From Paenibacillus radicibacter (GTDB taxonomy: Bacteria; Bacillota; Bacilli; Paenibacillales; NBRC-103111): a stretch of DNA of 64,000 nt. Numbering within the stretch: position 1 is the stretch's first letter; the number at the start of each line of letters is the position of its first letter. The translations under genes and the position numbers were made by a program. The stretch covers positions 248,001-312,000 of the forward strand of contig NZ_JANQBC010000002.1 in NCBI RefSeq assembly GCF_024721995.1, written 5' to 3'. Shown in pieces: positions 26,971-35,818 of this stretch. The notes beneath the pieces were generated by a model. That model saw only the letters and a list, made by a program, of their open reading frames with translations, did not search any database and was not told where the DNA came from.

Positions 26971-27498
26971 TTATAGATTGAGCTCACTGACTGCAAAGTC
27001 TCTGCCTCGCAATTCAACAATCACAACCTTGTTACCTTGTTTAATCAGCTGTCCCTCAAAGCTAATCGCAGGATAATTGGAATACCCCGACACGGTTTTC
27101 ACGATGATCTCCCCATAACCCCTTGATGGAATCGGAACCGATACTTCCGCAATCTTCCCAACCAATTCAGCAGTAGAATGACCGATTGAGTTTTCTGCCT
27201 TGGCCATCTTCTTGACGTAGCCAAAGTACACCGACATGGATATAAGAACAGCAAAGAGAAGTGAGAGAACACCAATGAATGGCTCTGACCAAGACGTATA
27301 CTTTGTGAGTAGAACACCGATAGCACCTAGACACGTCAGTCCCCCAATTACAACAACCGGTTGTAAATAATCAAGATGATCAACATGAAACGCATTGGAT
27401 AAGCTATCCAGCCAATGTCCGATTATCTCCCCCAAGATTAAGGTCACAACCGCAAACACAACACCGAGCAGAAGTAAATTCCAATAAACAAGTAGCAC
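26971..27498 (-). CDS. NfeD-family membrane protein (YuaF type)
   Basis: A 175-aa membrane protein with about four hydrophobic helices (to residue ~95) and a C-terminal OB-fold domain (GKIAEVSVPIPSRGYGEIIV...), the short NfeD layout seen in YuaF. It is the usual partner of flotillin. A GTG at 27498 follows AAAGGAGG. Confidence 0.85.
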   Translation of the reverse strand: MLLVYWNLLLLGVVFAVVTLILGEIIGHWLDSLSNAFHVDHLDYLQPVVVIGGLTCLGAIGVLLTKYTSWSEPFIGVLSLLFAVLISMSVYFGYVKKMAKAENSIGHSTAELVGKIAEVSVPIPSRGYGEIIVKTVSGYSNYPAISFEGQLIKQGNKVVIVELRGRDFAVSELNL

Positions 27499-27581
27499 GA
27501 GCAGCGCCTCCTTTCTACCCCTTTCTATTCTAATCCATAATGTGCCAATAAAGATAGGAAAAACCTAACAATATACAAAAG

Positions 27582-27616
27582 AAAAAACCGCACGGGGCAA
27601 GCCCGATACGGTTTTT
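27582..27616 (-). terminator. Terminator after hbs
   Basis: Long hairpin with arms AAACCG...GGGC and GCCC...CGGTTT, with mismatches, around a 2-3 nt loop; U-rich on both strands. It lies 26 bp after the hbs stop codon. Confidence 0.82.
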
Positions 27617-27641
27617 GTGTGCTTACGTATGTAAGAGCGGA

Positions 27642-27914
27642 TTATTGAATACCGTCTTTAAGTGCTTTCCCTGGTTTGAAAGCTGGGATTTTGCTAGCTG
27701 GAATTTCAATTTCCTTACCTGTTTGAGGATTACGGCCCTTACGTGCAGAGCGCTCACGAACCTCAAAGTTTCCAAAACCAACAAGTTGAACCTTGTCACC
27801 GTTTTGTAGTGCTTCGGAAATTGCTTCAAACACAGCGTCAACCGCTTTCGTCACGTCTTTCTTGGAGAGCTCAGAAATTTCGGCTACTTTTGTAATCAAT
27901 TCGGATTTATTCAT
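27642..27914 (-). CDS. hbs: DNA-binding protein HU
   Basis: Histone-like nucleoid protein, 90 aa from the ATG at 27914 (GGAGGTG, 6-nt spacing; an in-frame GTG three codons earlier overlaps that site). It starts [12 protein letters not shown] and carries the HU signature [21 protein letters not shown] with the DNA-contacting beta arm. Confidence 0.96.
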   Translation of the reverse strand: MNKSELITKVAEISELSKKDVTKAVDAVFEAISEALQNGDKVQLVGFGNFEVRERSARKGRNPQTGKEIEIPASKIPAFKPGKALKDGIQ

Positions 27915-28009
27915 GCAATTCACCTCCCCCCAAAGAGTCGTTATAGCTTTTACTCCCTGTTTTCACCGATTCCATGAAAAATATACATCAGGATAAAAAG
28001 AATAAATTC

Positions 28010-28038
28010 ATAGTAATACACCCATTCATCAATTTCAA
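28010..28038 (-). promoter_or_regulatory. SigA promoter of hbs
   Basis: Minus-strand TTGAAA (28033-28038), 17-nt spacer, TACTAT (28010-28015), about 95 nt before the hbs start. Confidence 0.75.
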
Positions 28039-28136
28039 GGGCTTGTGTTCGTATTTTATGAAAAAAAGGCAAGAAATAGTAAGAAAGTCATGCACCTTTT
28101 GACGACTTGACGAATAGAAACTAAGCATCTACGCAT

Positions 28137-28185
28137 AGAAAAGAGCTGTTCTTTAGGTCTTTGTGAACCCAAAGGAACAGCTCTT
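28137..28185 (-). terminator. Terminator after spoIVA
   Basis: An 11-bp perfect stem (AAGAGCTGTTC/GAACAGCTCTT) with a further internal pairing in the loop, followed by TTTTC on the minus strand, just beyond the spoIVA stop codon. The U-run is short. Confidence 0.75.
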
Positions 28186-28190
28186 GATCT

Positions 28191-29669
28191 TTATAAAATG
28201 ATTGCGATTAAACCGCCAGAACCTTCGTTAATAATGCGTCCAAGCGTCTCTTGGAGCTTATAACGGGCGTTATCCGGCATCATCGCAAGTTTACCCTGAA
28301 TACCCTCACGAACGATGGAGTGAAGCGAACGACCGAAAATATCCGATTCCCAAATCTTAAGTGGGTTATCTTCAAAGTCCTGCATCAAGTAGCGGACTAG
28401 CTCTTCACTTTGCTTCTCAGTTCCAATAATTGGAGAGAATTCTGACTCTACATCAACCCGAATCATATGAATAGAAGGTGCTGTAGCCTTGAGTCTCACA
28501 CCGAATCTTGCACCTTGACGTATGAGTTCTGGCTCATCTAATGCCATCTCAGCGAGTGTCGGAGGTGCAATACCGTATCCGGTCGTCTTCACCATCTCCA
28601 GCGCCTCGGCAAATTGATCATACTCACGCTTCGCATGTGTAAACTCCTGCATAAGCTGCAGCAGGTGATCTTTACCTCGGATTTCAACTCCAACGACTTC
28701 TACGAGAATCTTATCATATAGCTCATCTGGCGCATACAAGTCAATCTCAGCTACACCTTGCCCCATATTCATGCCTGCTAGAGCAGCACGATCAATAAAC
28801 TCATATTGATTGAACTGAGATACAACGCGATCGACATCACGCAGACGGCGAATATCTTGAACCGTTTCACGTACAGAGTCTTCAAAGTGCGTGCGCAACC
28901 AGTGTCTTTCGTTAAGTACCATCACCCAGCTTGGTAAGTTCACATTCACTTCATGAACTGGGAATTCATACAACACCTCACGCAGTACACCGATCATTTC
29001 GTCCTCAGTTGCAGTCGCTACACTCATTGTCACAACTGGAATATCGTACTTGGATTGTAGCTCCGAACGCAGTTCTAACGCGTGATCATTGTGCGGTTTC
29101 AATGAGTTTACAATCACGATGAATGGCTTGCCAACTTCTTTCAACTCCGCAATTACTCTTTCTTCGGCAAGCACATAAGAAGAGCGAGGAATGTCCGAAA
29201 TCGTACCATCCGTTGTGACAACAACACCTAGTGTTGAGTGCTCTTGTATGACCTTTCGTGTACCAATTTCTGCAGCTTCTTGGAACGGAATCGGCTCCTC
29301 GAACCAAGGTGTAGAGATCATACGAGGACCATTCTCATCCTCATAGCCTTTCGCTCCTTCAACTGCATAACCGACGCAATCCACGAGTCTAACATTTACA
29401 TTCAAACCTTCTGCAACAGCGAGCTGCACCGCATTATTGGGTACAAATTTAGGTTCTGTTGTCATAATCGTTCGACCGGCTGCACTTTGCGGCAGTTCAT
29501 CTGTCGCTCTTACACGTTCTGTTTCTGTCTGGATGTTAGGCAGCACGACCGACTCCATGAAGCGCTTAATAAAGGTTGATTTCCCCGTCCGGACCGCTCC
29601 AACGACCCCCAGGTAAATATCCCCTCCCGTTCGCTCTGCAATGTCCTTAAAGATATCCACTTTTTCCAA
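28191..29669 (-). CDS. spoIVA: Stage IV sporulation protein A (coat morphogenetic ATPase)
   Basis: Spore-coat base-layer ATPase of 492 aa, exactly the Bacillus length when read from the TTG at 29669, which has AGGAGGGG upstream. It begins EKVDIFKDIAERTGGDIYLG, with Walker A GAVRTGKST and a further GTPase-like VDCVGY motif, and ends GSGGLIAIIL, the conserved C-terminus needed for membrane anchoring with SpoVM. The longer frame from 29714 has no ribosome-binding site. Monocistronic, with a candidate SigE promoter. Confidence 0.97.
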   Translation of the reverse strand: MEKVDIFKDIAERTGGDIYLGVVGAVRTGKSTFIKRFMESVVLPNIQTETERVRATDELPQSAAGRTIMTTEPKFVPNNAVQLAVAEGLNVNVRLVDCVGYAVEGAKGYEDENGPRMISTPWFEEPIPFQEAAEIGTRKVIQEHSTLGVVVTTDGTISDIPRSSYVLAEERVIAELKEVGKPFIVIVNSLKPHNDHALELRSELQSKYDIPVVTMSVATATEDEMIGVLREVLYEFPVHEVNVNLPSWVMVLNERHWLRTHFEDSVRETVQDIRRLRDVDRVVSQFNQYEFIDRAALAGMNMGQGVAEIDLYAPDELYDKILVEVVGVEIRGKDHLLQLMQEFTHAKREYDQFAEALEMVKTTGYGIAPPTLAEMALDEPELIRQGARFGVRLKATAPSIHMIRVDVESEFSPIIGTEKQSEELVRYLMQDFEDNPLKIWESDIFGRSLHSIVREGIQGKLAMMPDNARYKLQETLGRIINEGSGGLIAIIL

Positions 29670-29781
29670 TTGAGATCCCCTCCTACAGGTTGTTAAATGA
29701 AGCAAGTGCCACATGACGTTTCAATCAAGCTTATCCTGCGATCCGTATGCGACAACCTCGTACATTCTTTGGACTAGTAGA

Positions 29782-29809
29782 ATTATATGTATGATTACTA
29801 GGAATATGA
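29782..29809 (-). promoter_or_regulatory. Candidate SigE promoter of spoIVA
   Basis: Minus-strand TCATATT (29803-29809), 13-nt spacer, CATATAAT (29782-29789), resembling SigE sites. spoIVA is SigE-dependent in Bacillus. The spacer is at the short end and the leader to the TTG start is about 110 nt, so this is tentative. Confidence 0.45.
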
Positions 29810-29897
29810 TGAACTTTTCAAAACTATTTTTCGGGAATTTTGTAATCAGAACCCCTTTAGCAATATATGTGGGTTCAATCAAGTTATTCCAGTACAC

Positions 29898-29938
29898 AAA
29901 AAACCTTTCGGGTACCGAACAGGTAACACAAAAGGTTT
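29898..29938 (-). terminator. Terminator after the lipoprotein gene
   Basis: Arms AAACCTTT and AAAGGTTT, with additional GGTACC pairing inside, followed by TTTTTT on the minus strand, about 20 bp past the stop codon. Confidence 0.78.
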
Positions 29939-29957
29939 CGTTTTTACAGTTAAATAA

Positions 29958-30704
29958 CTATGATTTCGCTCTCAAACTTGGAGTAGGCTCATTATTTTCC
30001 CAGTAGTAGTGCAGAGATTGATTCGGTACAAATGGCGAATTTTTTACAAGCAGCTCTCTTAAATCCACATTCGGTTCAAGACCGCTTTGCAAGCTTTGCA
30101 TTTCGATCATCTTCATCAATTCAACCCCGTAATAAATCGAGGCCACACCTGACTCTTCGAGCATAAAGCTCACTTCAAGCTGACGATTAAAGGGCGATTT
30201 GAGATCAGGCTTCTTAACACCCATTTTATCCCAATTAACATGATAGATTCCCGGTGCAATCGCCTCACCTAGTGGCAATGTACCATTGTTTTTCTTCTGA
30301 TAGGCTTGTACTTGCCGCTGAAGCTCAATCACACTCTGATAAGAAGCCAGATCAAGCAATTTGACTTCCGGCTTCGTCTCTACATTGATTAGCACGTATA
30401 TAAAGCTTCCACCGCCCTCATAGGAGTTCGGAGGAGGATTCGAGATTAAGCCTCTTTCTTGCAGTCTTTTAAAATCAATTTTGTACTTCTCGTACAAAGG
30501 CGTGTCCATCTCACTATTTTTGATAGGAAGCATGCCACCCGTCTTCTCGCGGAAATGGTCAATTGCGCCTTGCACCATACTTATATATTCCGACGGGTTG
30601 CCTTGCCTCTCCTTACGCTTCTCTTGTGGATATAAGCAGCCCGTTAACATCGATACAATTACAACCATGAGAACGAGCGTAAATCCGATTCGCATCTGTT
30701 TCAA
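29958..30704 (-). CDS. Lipoprotein of unknown function, YphF-like by position
   Basis: About 248 aa with a signal peptide and the lipobox LTGC, so probably lipid-anchored outside the membrane. I do not see a known catalytic motif; the mature part has two similar stretches beginning YISMVQGAIDHFREKTG and VIELQRQVQAYQKKNNG, suggesting a duplicated helix-rich unit. The start is uncertain: TTG 30704 (AAGG at 8 nt), ATG 30695 or GTG 30713. It lies between gpsA/spoVIF and spoIVA, like yphF in Bacillus; homology is not verified. Confidence 0.7.
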   Translation of the reverse strand: MKQMRIGFTLVLMVVIVSMLTGCLYPQEKRKERQGNPSEYISMVQGAIDHFREKTGGMLPIKNSEMDTPLYEKYKIDFKRLQERGLISNPPPNSYEGGGSFIYVLINVETKPEVKLLDLASYQSVIELQRQVQAYQKKNNGTLPLGEAIAPGIYHVNWDKMGVKKPDLKSPFNRQLEVSFMLEESGVASIYYGVELMKMIEMQSLQSGLEPNVDLRELLVKNSPFVPNQSLHYYWENNEPTPSLRAKS

Positions 30705-30726
30705 TACATACACCTTCTATCTTTGT

Positions 30727-31080
30727 TCAAAATAATTCATCTTCTTCGCGTGCACGCTCAAGCTGTCTGCGTACAGCCGCTTTAAGGGGGTCTTCAAGCA
30801 CTGTAACCGTTACAGCTGAGTTTACTTTAGCTTGGCAAGAAAGTCGGTATCCCTCTTGAATGGAGCTTCCAAGCTTCAGACGCTCATTCTGATTAGGCAC
30901 CATAAGACCACTTGTACACGTCTCTTGAACTTGTACTTTGCACATGAGACAAGCTGCTTTACCGTCACAACGTGTACGGATATGCACCTTAGCCCTGCGA
31001 GCAGCATCAAGTAGCGTCGTTCCCGGACGCACTTGAACCTTTTTGTGATCAGGTAAAAATGTAACTTCTACGGTTGCCAT
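30727..31080 (-). CDS. Small 2Fe-2S ferredoxin (copy 1)
   Basis: A 117-aa plant/adrenodoxin-type ferredoxin. The cluster ligands are in CDGKAACLMC (spacing C-x5-C-x2-C, one residue more than usual) and SCQAKV. The ATG at 31080 has AAGG 9 nt upstream; the longer frame runs into the preceding gene. A charged C-terminal tail (RRQLERAREEDELF) extends past the fold. Redox partner unknown. Confidence 0.85.
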   Translation of the reverse strand: MATVEVTFLPDHKKVQVRPGTTLLDAARRAKVHIRTRCDGKAACLMCKVQVQETCTSGLMVPNQNERLKLGSSIQEGYRLSCQAKVNSAVTVTVLEDPLKAAVRRQLERAREEDELF

Positions 31081-31093
31081 AATTTCATACCTT

Positions 31094-31732
31094 CTATCCT
31101 CGCATTTGATAATACAATTCAATTCCTAACAAACGTTCGATCTGAGTCAAGACCTCGTCGCTCCATGTCCCCTGTGCTAACAACTGCTGCAAGATAGCTT
31201 GATGGTCCTCTAGACGGGGTAACATCGCCTCTGCAATAGGCTCATAACGATCATGACGCTTTCGCAGCACATTAAAGAGCAATTCATGCGATAGCGGCAT
31301 TAAACGAATCGTTCGACCTTCAAGTTCATAGTGAATAGCCCCATTTTCCGATAAAAAGGATACGTCCACTTGGTACACAGAGTCTCGAGCTGTCACACGG
31401 AAACCACCTACAAGCTCAACACTAACCCCACCCATGTCATAATGGCTGAGCATGGAATAGTAAATATCGGTCTGACTCTCACACAAAGCGTCAACCGCAT
31501 AAGCTTGTAGCCCTCTACTTAGCGTCTGTGTATAAGCAATATCGGTATAGTAATCCAAGTCTCGAGGCGCAGCTTGTAGCAGCACACCTTGTAGTAGCAA
31601 TCCCGCACTGCCTCCTAATAACAAGGGTGAAGATACTGCGCGTGCTGTCAGTTGATCTACCGTAATGATTGCCTCTCGCATGCTGTTACTTAGCATTGAG
31701 AGCGATGATCCTACTTGGTTTCGATTATTCAT
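31094..31732 (-). CDS. Nucleotidyltransferase-like protein
   Basis: A 212-aa protein whose N-terminal half has LLGGSAGLLLQG followed by PRDLDYYTD, the helix and DxD arrangement of the nucleotidyltransferase superfamily; later parts are not recognisable. The ATG overlaps the ferredoxin stop as TAATG, so it is coupled to it. Placement between two ferredoxin genes hints at a shared task, but I cannot name it. Confidence 0.65.
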   Translation of the reverse strand: MNNRNQVGSSLSMLSNSMREAIITVDQLTARAVSSPLLLGGSAGLLLQGVLLQAAPRDLDYYTDIAYTQTLSRGLQAYAVDALCESQTDIYYSMLSHYDMGGVSVELVGGFRVTARDSVYQVDVSFLSENGAIHYELEGRTIRLMPLSHELLFNVLRKRHDRYEPIAEAMLPRLEDHQAILQQLLAQGTWSDEVLTQIERLLGIELYYQMRG

Positions 31733-32025
31733 TAGAAGTAGGGCTTGTATTGTACAGACGCAGGACCTGATCCTTGCACAACCGCTTGGCAAGCCAAGCG
31801 ATAACCCGCCTCCAATTCTTCAGGTTCAAGACGATCATATTCAGCAATGGTTACAGGCTGCAATTGATCCATACCTTCTATCACTTGGCAGCGGCACTTT
31901 GCGCATGTCCCTTTACGGCAATTAAATTTCCAGTCCAAATCATGTTTCTGAGCAAGTGCAAGTAAAGTGCTTCCGACTTCAGGCTCGACTTCTTTTTTAA
32001 CGGATCTCGTAATTAAAGTAATCAT
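31732..32025 (-). CDS. Small 2Fe-2S ferredoxin (copy 2)
   Basis: A 97-aa ferredoxin with ligands in NCRKGTCAKC (C-x4-C-x2-C) and ACQAVV. GGAGG precedes the ATG. It is diverged from copy 1 in this operon (shared layout: TLL-A-x-H, YRL-CQA), so this is an old duplication or separate recruitment. Confidence 0.87.
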   Translation of the reverse strand: MITLITRSVKKEVEPEVGSTLLALAQKHDLDWKFNCRKGTCAKCRCQVIEGMDQLQPVTIAEYDRLEPEELEAGYRLACQAVVQGSGPASVQYKPYF

Positions 32026-32103
32026 GTAAACGTCCTCCAGTTGTTAAAAAGCTATCCTAAATTATATCATTCACTTCTTCCCTAGGGAATGTGCAGGCAA
32101 AAC

Positions 32104-32129
32104 AAAAAGCATAAGCGAAATGCTTATGC
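32104..32129 (-). terminator. Terminator after spoVIF
   Basis: Perfect 8-bp stem GCATAAGC/GCTTATGC with a 5-nt loop, then TTTTTG on the minus strand, 22 bp after the stop codon. Confidence 0.87.
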
Positions 32130-32150
32130 CCAGCAGTCGTCATACAATAT

Positions 32151-32432
32151 TCACTTCTTCTTCATAAGTAAACCCATGAGGGTGCTCATGCTTGAACCAT
32201 CCAAGTTGCTGGACTTCACTGCTTTTATTATATCTTTCACTGTTGATTCCTCAACCTTCACATTCACAAGTGCTGCAACTTTTTTAATGAGTTCTCGCAA
32301 TTGCGCTTCATTCTGTGTGGTCGAAGGCGTAACTGTACTTGCCAGTTTGTTAATGTCTTTTTCGGTAATATTCTTACCCGTCGTTTGATTAACTGCGCCG
32401 AGTACGTCTTTATTCGCGTCTTTCTTAGGCAT
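32151..32432 (-). CDS. spoVIF: Stage VI sporulation protein F
   Basis: A 93-aa, mostly helical protein recognised as the SpoVIF (YjcC) family from the pattern ITEKDINKLASTV...LRELIKKVAALVNVKVEES-type helices and a C-terminal Lys-rich end. In Bacillus it acts in late coat assembly. GGAGG precedes the ATG, and a SigK-like promoter lies just upstream, which fits. Small size makes the assignment less than certain. Confidence 0.75.
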   Translation of the reverse strand: MPKKDANKDVLGAVNQTTGKNITEKDINKLASTVTPSTTQNEAQLRELIKKVAALVNVKVEESTVKDIIKAVKSSNLDGSSMSTLMGLLMKKK

Positions 32433-32477
32433 ATCGCCGCCTCCTCTACCCAGTCCATAGTTGGACCTTTATACAGG

Positions 32478-32505
32478 TATTGTATGACGGAAAATGGTGA
32501 CAAGT
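32478..32505 (-). promoter_or_regulatory. Candidate SigK promoter of spoVIF
   Basis: Minus-strand -35 AC (32504-32505), 17-nt spacer and -10 CATACAATA (32478-32486), matching the SigK pattern (AC, CATANNNTA). It lies in the short gap after gpsA. The -10 would also fit SigE. Confidence 0.6.
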
Positions 32506-32510
32506 GTGGG

Positions 32511-33554
32511 CTAAGAGAGCAAGCCAAGACCTTCTGTGGCAACTTCCTCAATCTCATGCGTGCGAACACGTCCCATAAGAGCTTCTACAGCGAGTTTCGG
32601 CTCCTTGCCTTCAAAGAGAACGCTATATAGTTCAGCTGTGATCGGCATATTCACTTCATATCGCTCTGCCAGATCTTTCGTAATGCGAGTCGTACGTACA
32701 CCTTCTACAACCATACCTACTTTAGCAAGCATTTCATCCATGGTGAGTCCTTGTGCAAGTAGAGATCCTGCACGCCAGTTTCGGCTGTGCTGACTCGTAC
32801 AAGTCGCAATTAAATCACCTACACCTGCAAGTCCCGCAAAAGTAAGCGGGTTCGCCCCCATCGCTACGCCAAGGCGTGCAATTTCAGCAATACCACGAGT
32901 CATTAGCGCTGCCTTCGCATTATCGCCAAAACCAAGACCATCTGAAAGACCTGCACCTAACGCAATAATATTCTTGAGCGCTCCGCCAAGTTCAACCCCC
33001 AGAACATCTGGATTCGTATAAACGCGGAACGACGATTTATTGATAAACAAATCTTGCGCACATTCGGCTGCCGTTATATCTTTTGCCGCAACTACGACAG
33101 TAGTTGGGCTATAGCGTATTACTTCTTCAGCATGACTTGGACCTGACAAACAGACGATTCTATCTGGATCATAATCTGGAAGCTCTGCTGCAATCACCTG
33201 TGTCATTGTATGTAAGGTGCCCGCTTCAAAACCTTTAGTCGCATGGATAATAAGAGCATCCGATCTCAAAAAAGGACGAATTGCTCCAGCCACTCCGCGC
33301 ATTCCACTCGAAGGAACTACCATCACGACCGCATCCGCATCCGTTACCGCTTCTTCAAGCGAATTCGTCGCTACAATGCGATCAGATAACGTAATACCAG
33401 GCAAGAACTTGGAATTCTGATGCGTTTCATTGATTTCCTTTACTTGGGCTGCATTTCTAGACCAAAGAATAACAGTATGATCATTCTCCGCTAGTACTGA
33501 AGCTAGAGCAGTTCCCCACGAGCCTGCTACAAGTACGCATACTTTCCTAGACAT
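32511..33554 (-). CDS. gpsA: Glycerol-3-phosphate dehydrogenase, NAD(P)+
   Basis: Makes sn-glycerol 3-phosphate for phospholipid synthesis, 347 aa. N-terminal Rossmann motif reads VAGSWGTALA, with Val in place of the first Gly of the common GAGSWG. Other motifs: HATKGFE, GPSHAEEV, the catalytic Lys in GGALKNIIALGAG, and GDLIATCTSQHSRN. It lies 23 bp after plsY, so two steps of lipid initiation are adjacent. Confidence 0.95.
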   Translation of the reverse strand: MSRKVCVLVAGSWGTALASVLAENDHTVILWSRNAAQVKEINETHQNSKFLPGITLSDRIVATNSLEEAVTDADAVVMVVPSSGMRGVAGAIRPFLRSDALIIHATKGFEAGTLHTMTQVIAAELPDYDPDRIVCLSGPSHAEEVIRYSPTTVVVAAKDITAAECAQDLFINKSSFRVYTNPDVLGVELGGALKNIIALGAGLSDGLGFGDNAKAALMTRGIAEIARLGVAMGANPLTFAGLAGVGDLIATCTSQHSRNWRAGSLLAQGLTMDEMLAKVGMVVEGVRTTRITKDLAERYEVNMPITAELYSVLFEGKEPKLAVEALMGRVRTHEIEEVATEGLGLLS

Positions 33555-33577
33555 CTGTGATATTCCTCCTCTACATG

Positions 33578-34171
33578 CTACTGTTTAGCGCCGATCTTGT
33601 TCTCTTTGCCTTTAACAAGCTTCACAATGTTGCTGCGATGACGAACAAAGGCAAATACTCCAATGATGATGCTGCCCCAGAAAATTTCAGGCGGCTTGCC
33701 CATTAGCCAAATAACAAGAGGTAAAAGTGCAGTAAACACGAGCGAGCCAAGCGAAACAAAACGGGTGAGCACAATGGACAAAATCGCAAAAACACCTGCA
33801 ATTAGTCCCGGAACGAAACAGAGAGTCATCATCACACCGATTGTAGTCGCAATCCCTTTCCCACCACGAAAACCGAAGAAAATCGGCCAATTGTGACCAA
33901 TAATGGATGCTAGACCACATAGTACGGCTACCCAAAGAACATCTGGTGAAACCCATTTACCAATCCATACTGCAATCACGGCTTTCAATACATCCAGTAC
34001 AAGCACAAGAATTGCAGGTCCTTTTCCAAGAACCCGCAATGTATTCGTTGCTCCAGCGTTTCCGGAACCATGCTTGCGAATGTCGATGCCTTTGAACAAC
34101 CTTGCAATAATAAAACTAAAGCTAATTGAACCTAGTAAATAACTGACGACAATCGCGATCACACTCTGCAA
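33578..34171 (-). CDS. plsY: Acyl-phosphate:glycerol-3-phosphate acyltransferase
   Basis: Integral membrane acyltransferase of 197 aa that makes lysophosphatidic acid. Three family motifs are present: SYLLGSISFS, the GSGNAGATNTLRVLGK segment and FFGFRGGKGIATT. About seven membrane segments. The first codon is TTG with AGGAG 9 nt upstream. Confidence 0.95.
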   Translation of the reverse strand: MQSVIAIVVSYLLGSISFSFIIARLFKGIDIRKHGSGNAGATNTLRVLGKGPAILVLVLDVLKAVIAVWIGKWVSPDVLWVAVLCGLASIIGHNWPIFFGFRGGKGIATTIGVMMTLCFVPGLIAGVFAILSIVLTRFVSLGSLVFTALLPLVIWLMGKPPEIFWGSIIIGVFAFVRHRSNIVKLVKGKENKIGAKQ

Positions 34172-34183
34172 AGAAATTCTCTC

Positions 34184-35506
34184 CTATTCATCAGAGGATT
34201 TTCTGCGCGTAAAGATACGCAGCGGTGTACCTTCGAAACCGAAAGCTGCACGGATCTTGTTTTCCAAATAACGCTCATATGAGAAGTGCATGAGTTCCGG
34301 ATCATTCACGAACAAGACGAATGCCGGAGGCTTCACAGCTACTTGTGTCACATAGTTAATGCGCATTCTTCTACCCTTGTCAGTCGGAGGTGAGTTCAGC
34401 GCAACTGCATCCGAGATCACATCGTTCAAGATGTGAGTCTGAATACGAATCGTGTGTTGCTCTGCCACTTGATTGACGAGTGGTAGAATGCGATTAAGTC
34501 GCTGCGTTGTTTTCGCAGATACGAACAAGATTGGCGCATACGTCATGAACAAGAAGTGATCACGAATTTTTTGTGTAAACTGTTGGAGCGTCTTATCGTC
34601 TTTCTCTACCGCATCCCATTTATTTACGACAAATATAGCCGCTTTTCCTGCTTCATGTGCATAACCTGCAATATGCTTGTCCTGCTCAATAATGCCTTCT
34701 TCACCATTAATGACAACAAGGATAACATCAGCACGTTCAATTGCTTTCATTGCACGCATCACCGAGTATTTTTCCATGTTCTCATAAACTTTACCGCGTT
34801 TACGCATACCTGCTGTGTCGATAATTACATACTTCTGACCATCTTTTTCAAAAGGAGTATCAATCGCATCACGCGTTGTTCCTGCTACATTCGATACAAT
34901 CACTCGATCTTCACCAAGAATAGAGTTCACAAGTGAGGATTTCCCTACGTTCGGACGACCAATCAAAGCGACTTTAATCACTTCATCGCCATATTCATCA
35001 TCCACATCTTCAGGGAAATGTTTCGCACATGCTTCTAATAGATCACCAATTCCGATTCCATGGGAACCCGAGATGGCAATTGGATCACCAAAACCAAGCG
35101 CATAGAATTCAAAGATCTCATCTTGACGCTTCAAGTTATCTACTTTGTTTACCGCTAGTACGACAGGCTTACCCGAGCGATACAAAAGTTGAGCAATCTC
35201 TTCATCGGATGCTGTTAATCCTGCTTTAGCATCTGCCATAAATACGATAACATCTGCCTCTTCAATCGCAAGTTCAGCTTGCATACGTACGGATCTTAAT
35301 ATTTCATTCTCGCCTTCAATTTCAATTCCACCTGTATCGATAACGCTGTATCCACGGTCAAGCCATTCTCCGAGTCCATACAAACGATCCCGAGTAACCC
35401 CGGGCATATCTTCAACAATGGCTAACCGATCGCCGATCATCCGGTTGAAAACTGTGGATTTACCAACATTCGGACGCCCTACGATTGCGATAATAGGTCT
35501 GGCCAT
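34184..35506 (-). CDS. der: Ribosome-associated GTPase Der (EngA)
   Basis: Double-GTPase needed for 50S assembly, 440 aa. Domain 1 has GRPNVGKST near residue 9-17, DTGGIE and NKVD; domain 2 has [18 protein letters not shown] and NKWD; a C-terminal KH-like domain follows. The ATG at 35506 has AAGGAG at 9 nt; the frame upstream adds 11 unsupported residues. Confidence 0.96.
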   Translation of the reverse strand: MARPIIAIVGRPNVGKSTVFNRMIGDRLAIVEDMPGVTRDRLYGLGEWLDRGYSVIDTGGIEIEGENEILRSVRMQAELAIEEADVIVFMADAKAGLTASDEEIAQLLYRSGKPVVLAVNKVDNLKRQDEIFEFYALGFGDPIAISGSHGIGIGDLLEACAKHFPEDVDDEYGDEVIKVALIGRPNVGKSSLVNSILGEDRVIVSNVAGTTRDAIDTPFEKDGQKYVIIDTAGMRKRGKVYENMEKYSVMRAMKAIERADVILVVINGEEGIIEQDKHIAGYAHEAGKAAIFVVNKWDAVEKDDKTLQQFTQKIRDHFLFMTYAPILFVSAKTTQRLNRILPLVNQVAEQHTIRIQTHILNDVISDAVALNSPPTDKGRRMRINYVTQVAVKPPAFVLFVNDPELMHFSYERYLENKIRAAFGFEGTPLRIFTRRKSSDE

Positions 35507-35638
35507 TCTATTCAACTCCTTTGCTGTGTCGATCCCCATATGTAAATTTCATTAAAAAATTCACAACTACCATCATATCAAAAAAGTAGACGATTGGCTA
35601 ATTATTTACCTGATTCGTGTGTAAAAAGGGGGAAATTA

Positions 35639-35818
35639 CTAATGTTTAACCAAGATCATAGAACCATTCTTAAGGTCATGTGCCATCGCATCCATGATCT
35701 TCTCTAAGTTAAAAGCAGTTTGTTGCATCTCTTCTTCACTCTCTACATGAAAAATAGGTGCGCCACCTGCCACTTTGTCAGGGTGCATGGTTACGATAGC
35801 TAGAACGACCCCACTCAT
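35639..35818 (-). CDS. Small capping-type subunit for the YIEGIA protein
   Basis: A 59-aa protein (begins MSGVVLAIVTMHPDKVAGG, ends NGSMILVKH). The ATG overlaps the stop of the YIEGIA gene as TAATG and has AGGAGG upstream, so translation is coupled. Small proteins of this kind, annotated as capping complex subunit for YIEGIA, accompany YIEGIA-family proteins; the name is from memory of that family and its function is not established. Confidence 0.72.
   Translation of the reverse strand: MSGVVLAIVTMHPDKVAGGAPIFHVESEEEMQQTAFNLEKIMDAMAHDLKNGSMILVKH

Noticed and set aside
29786-29809. Alternative SigE -10 (CATACATA) for spoIVA
   Set aside because: Its spacer to TCATATT is only 9 nt; the overlapping CATATAAT with 13 nt fits better.
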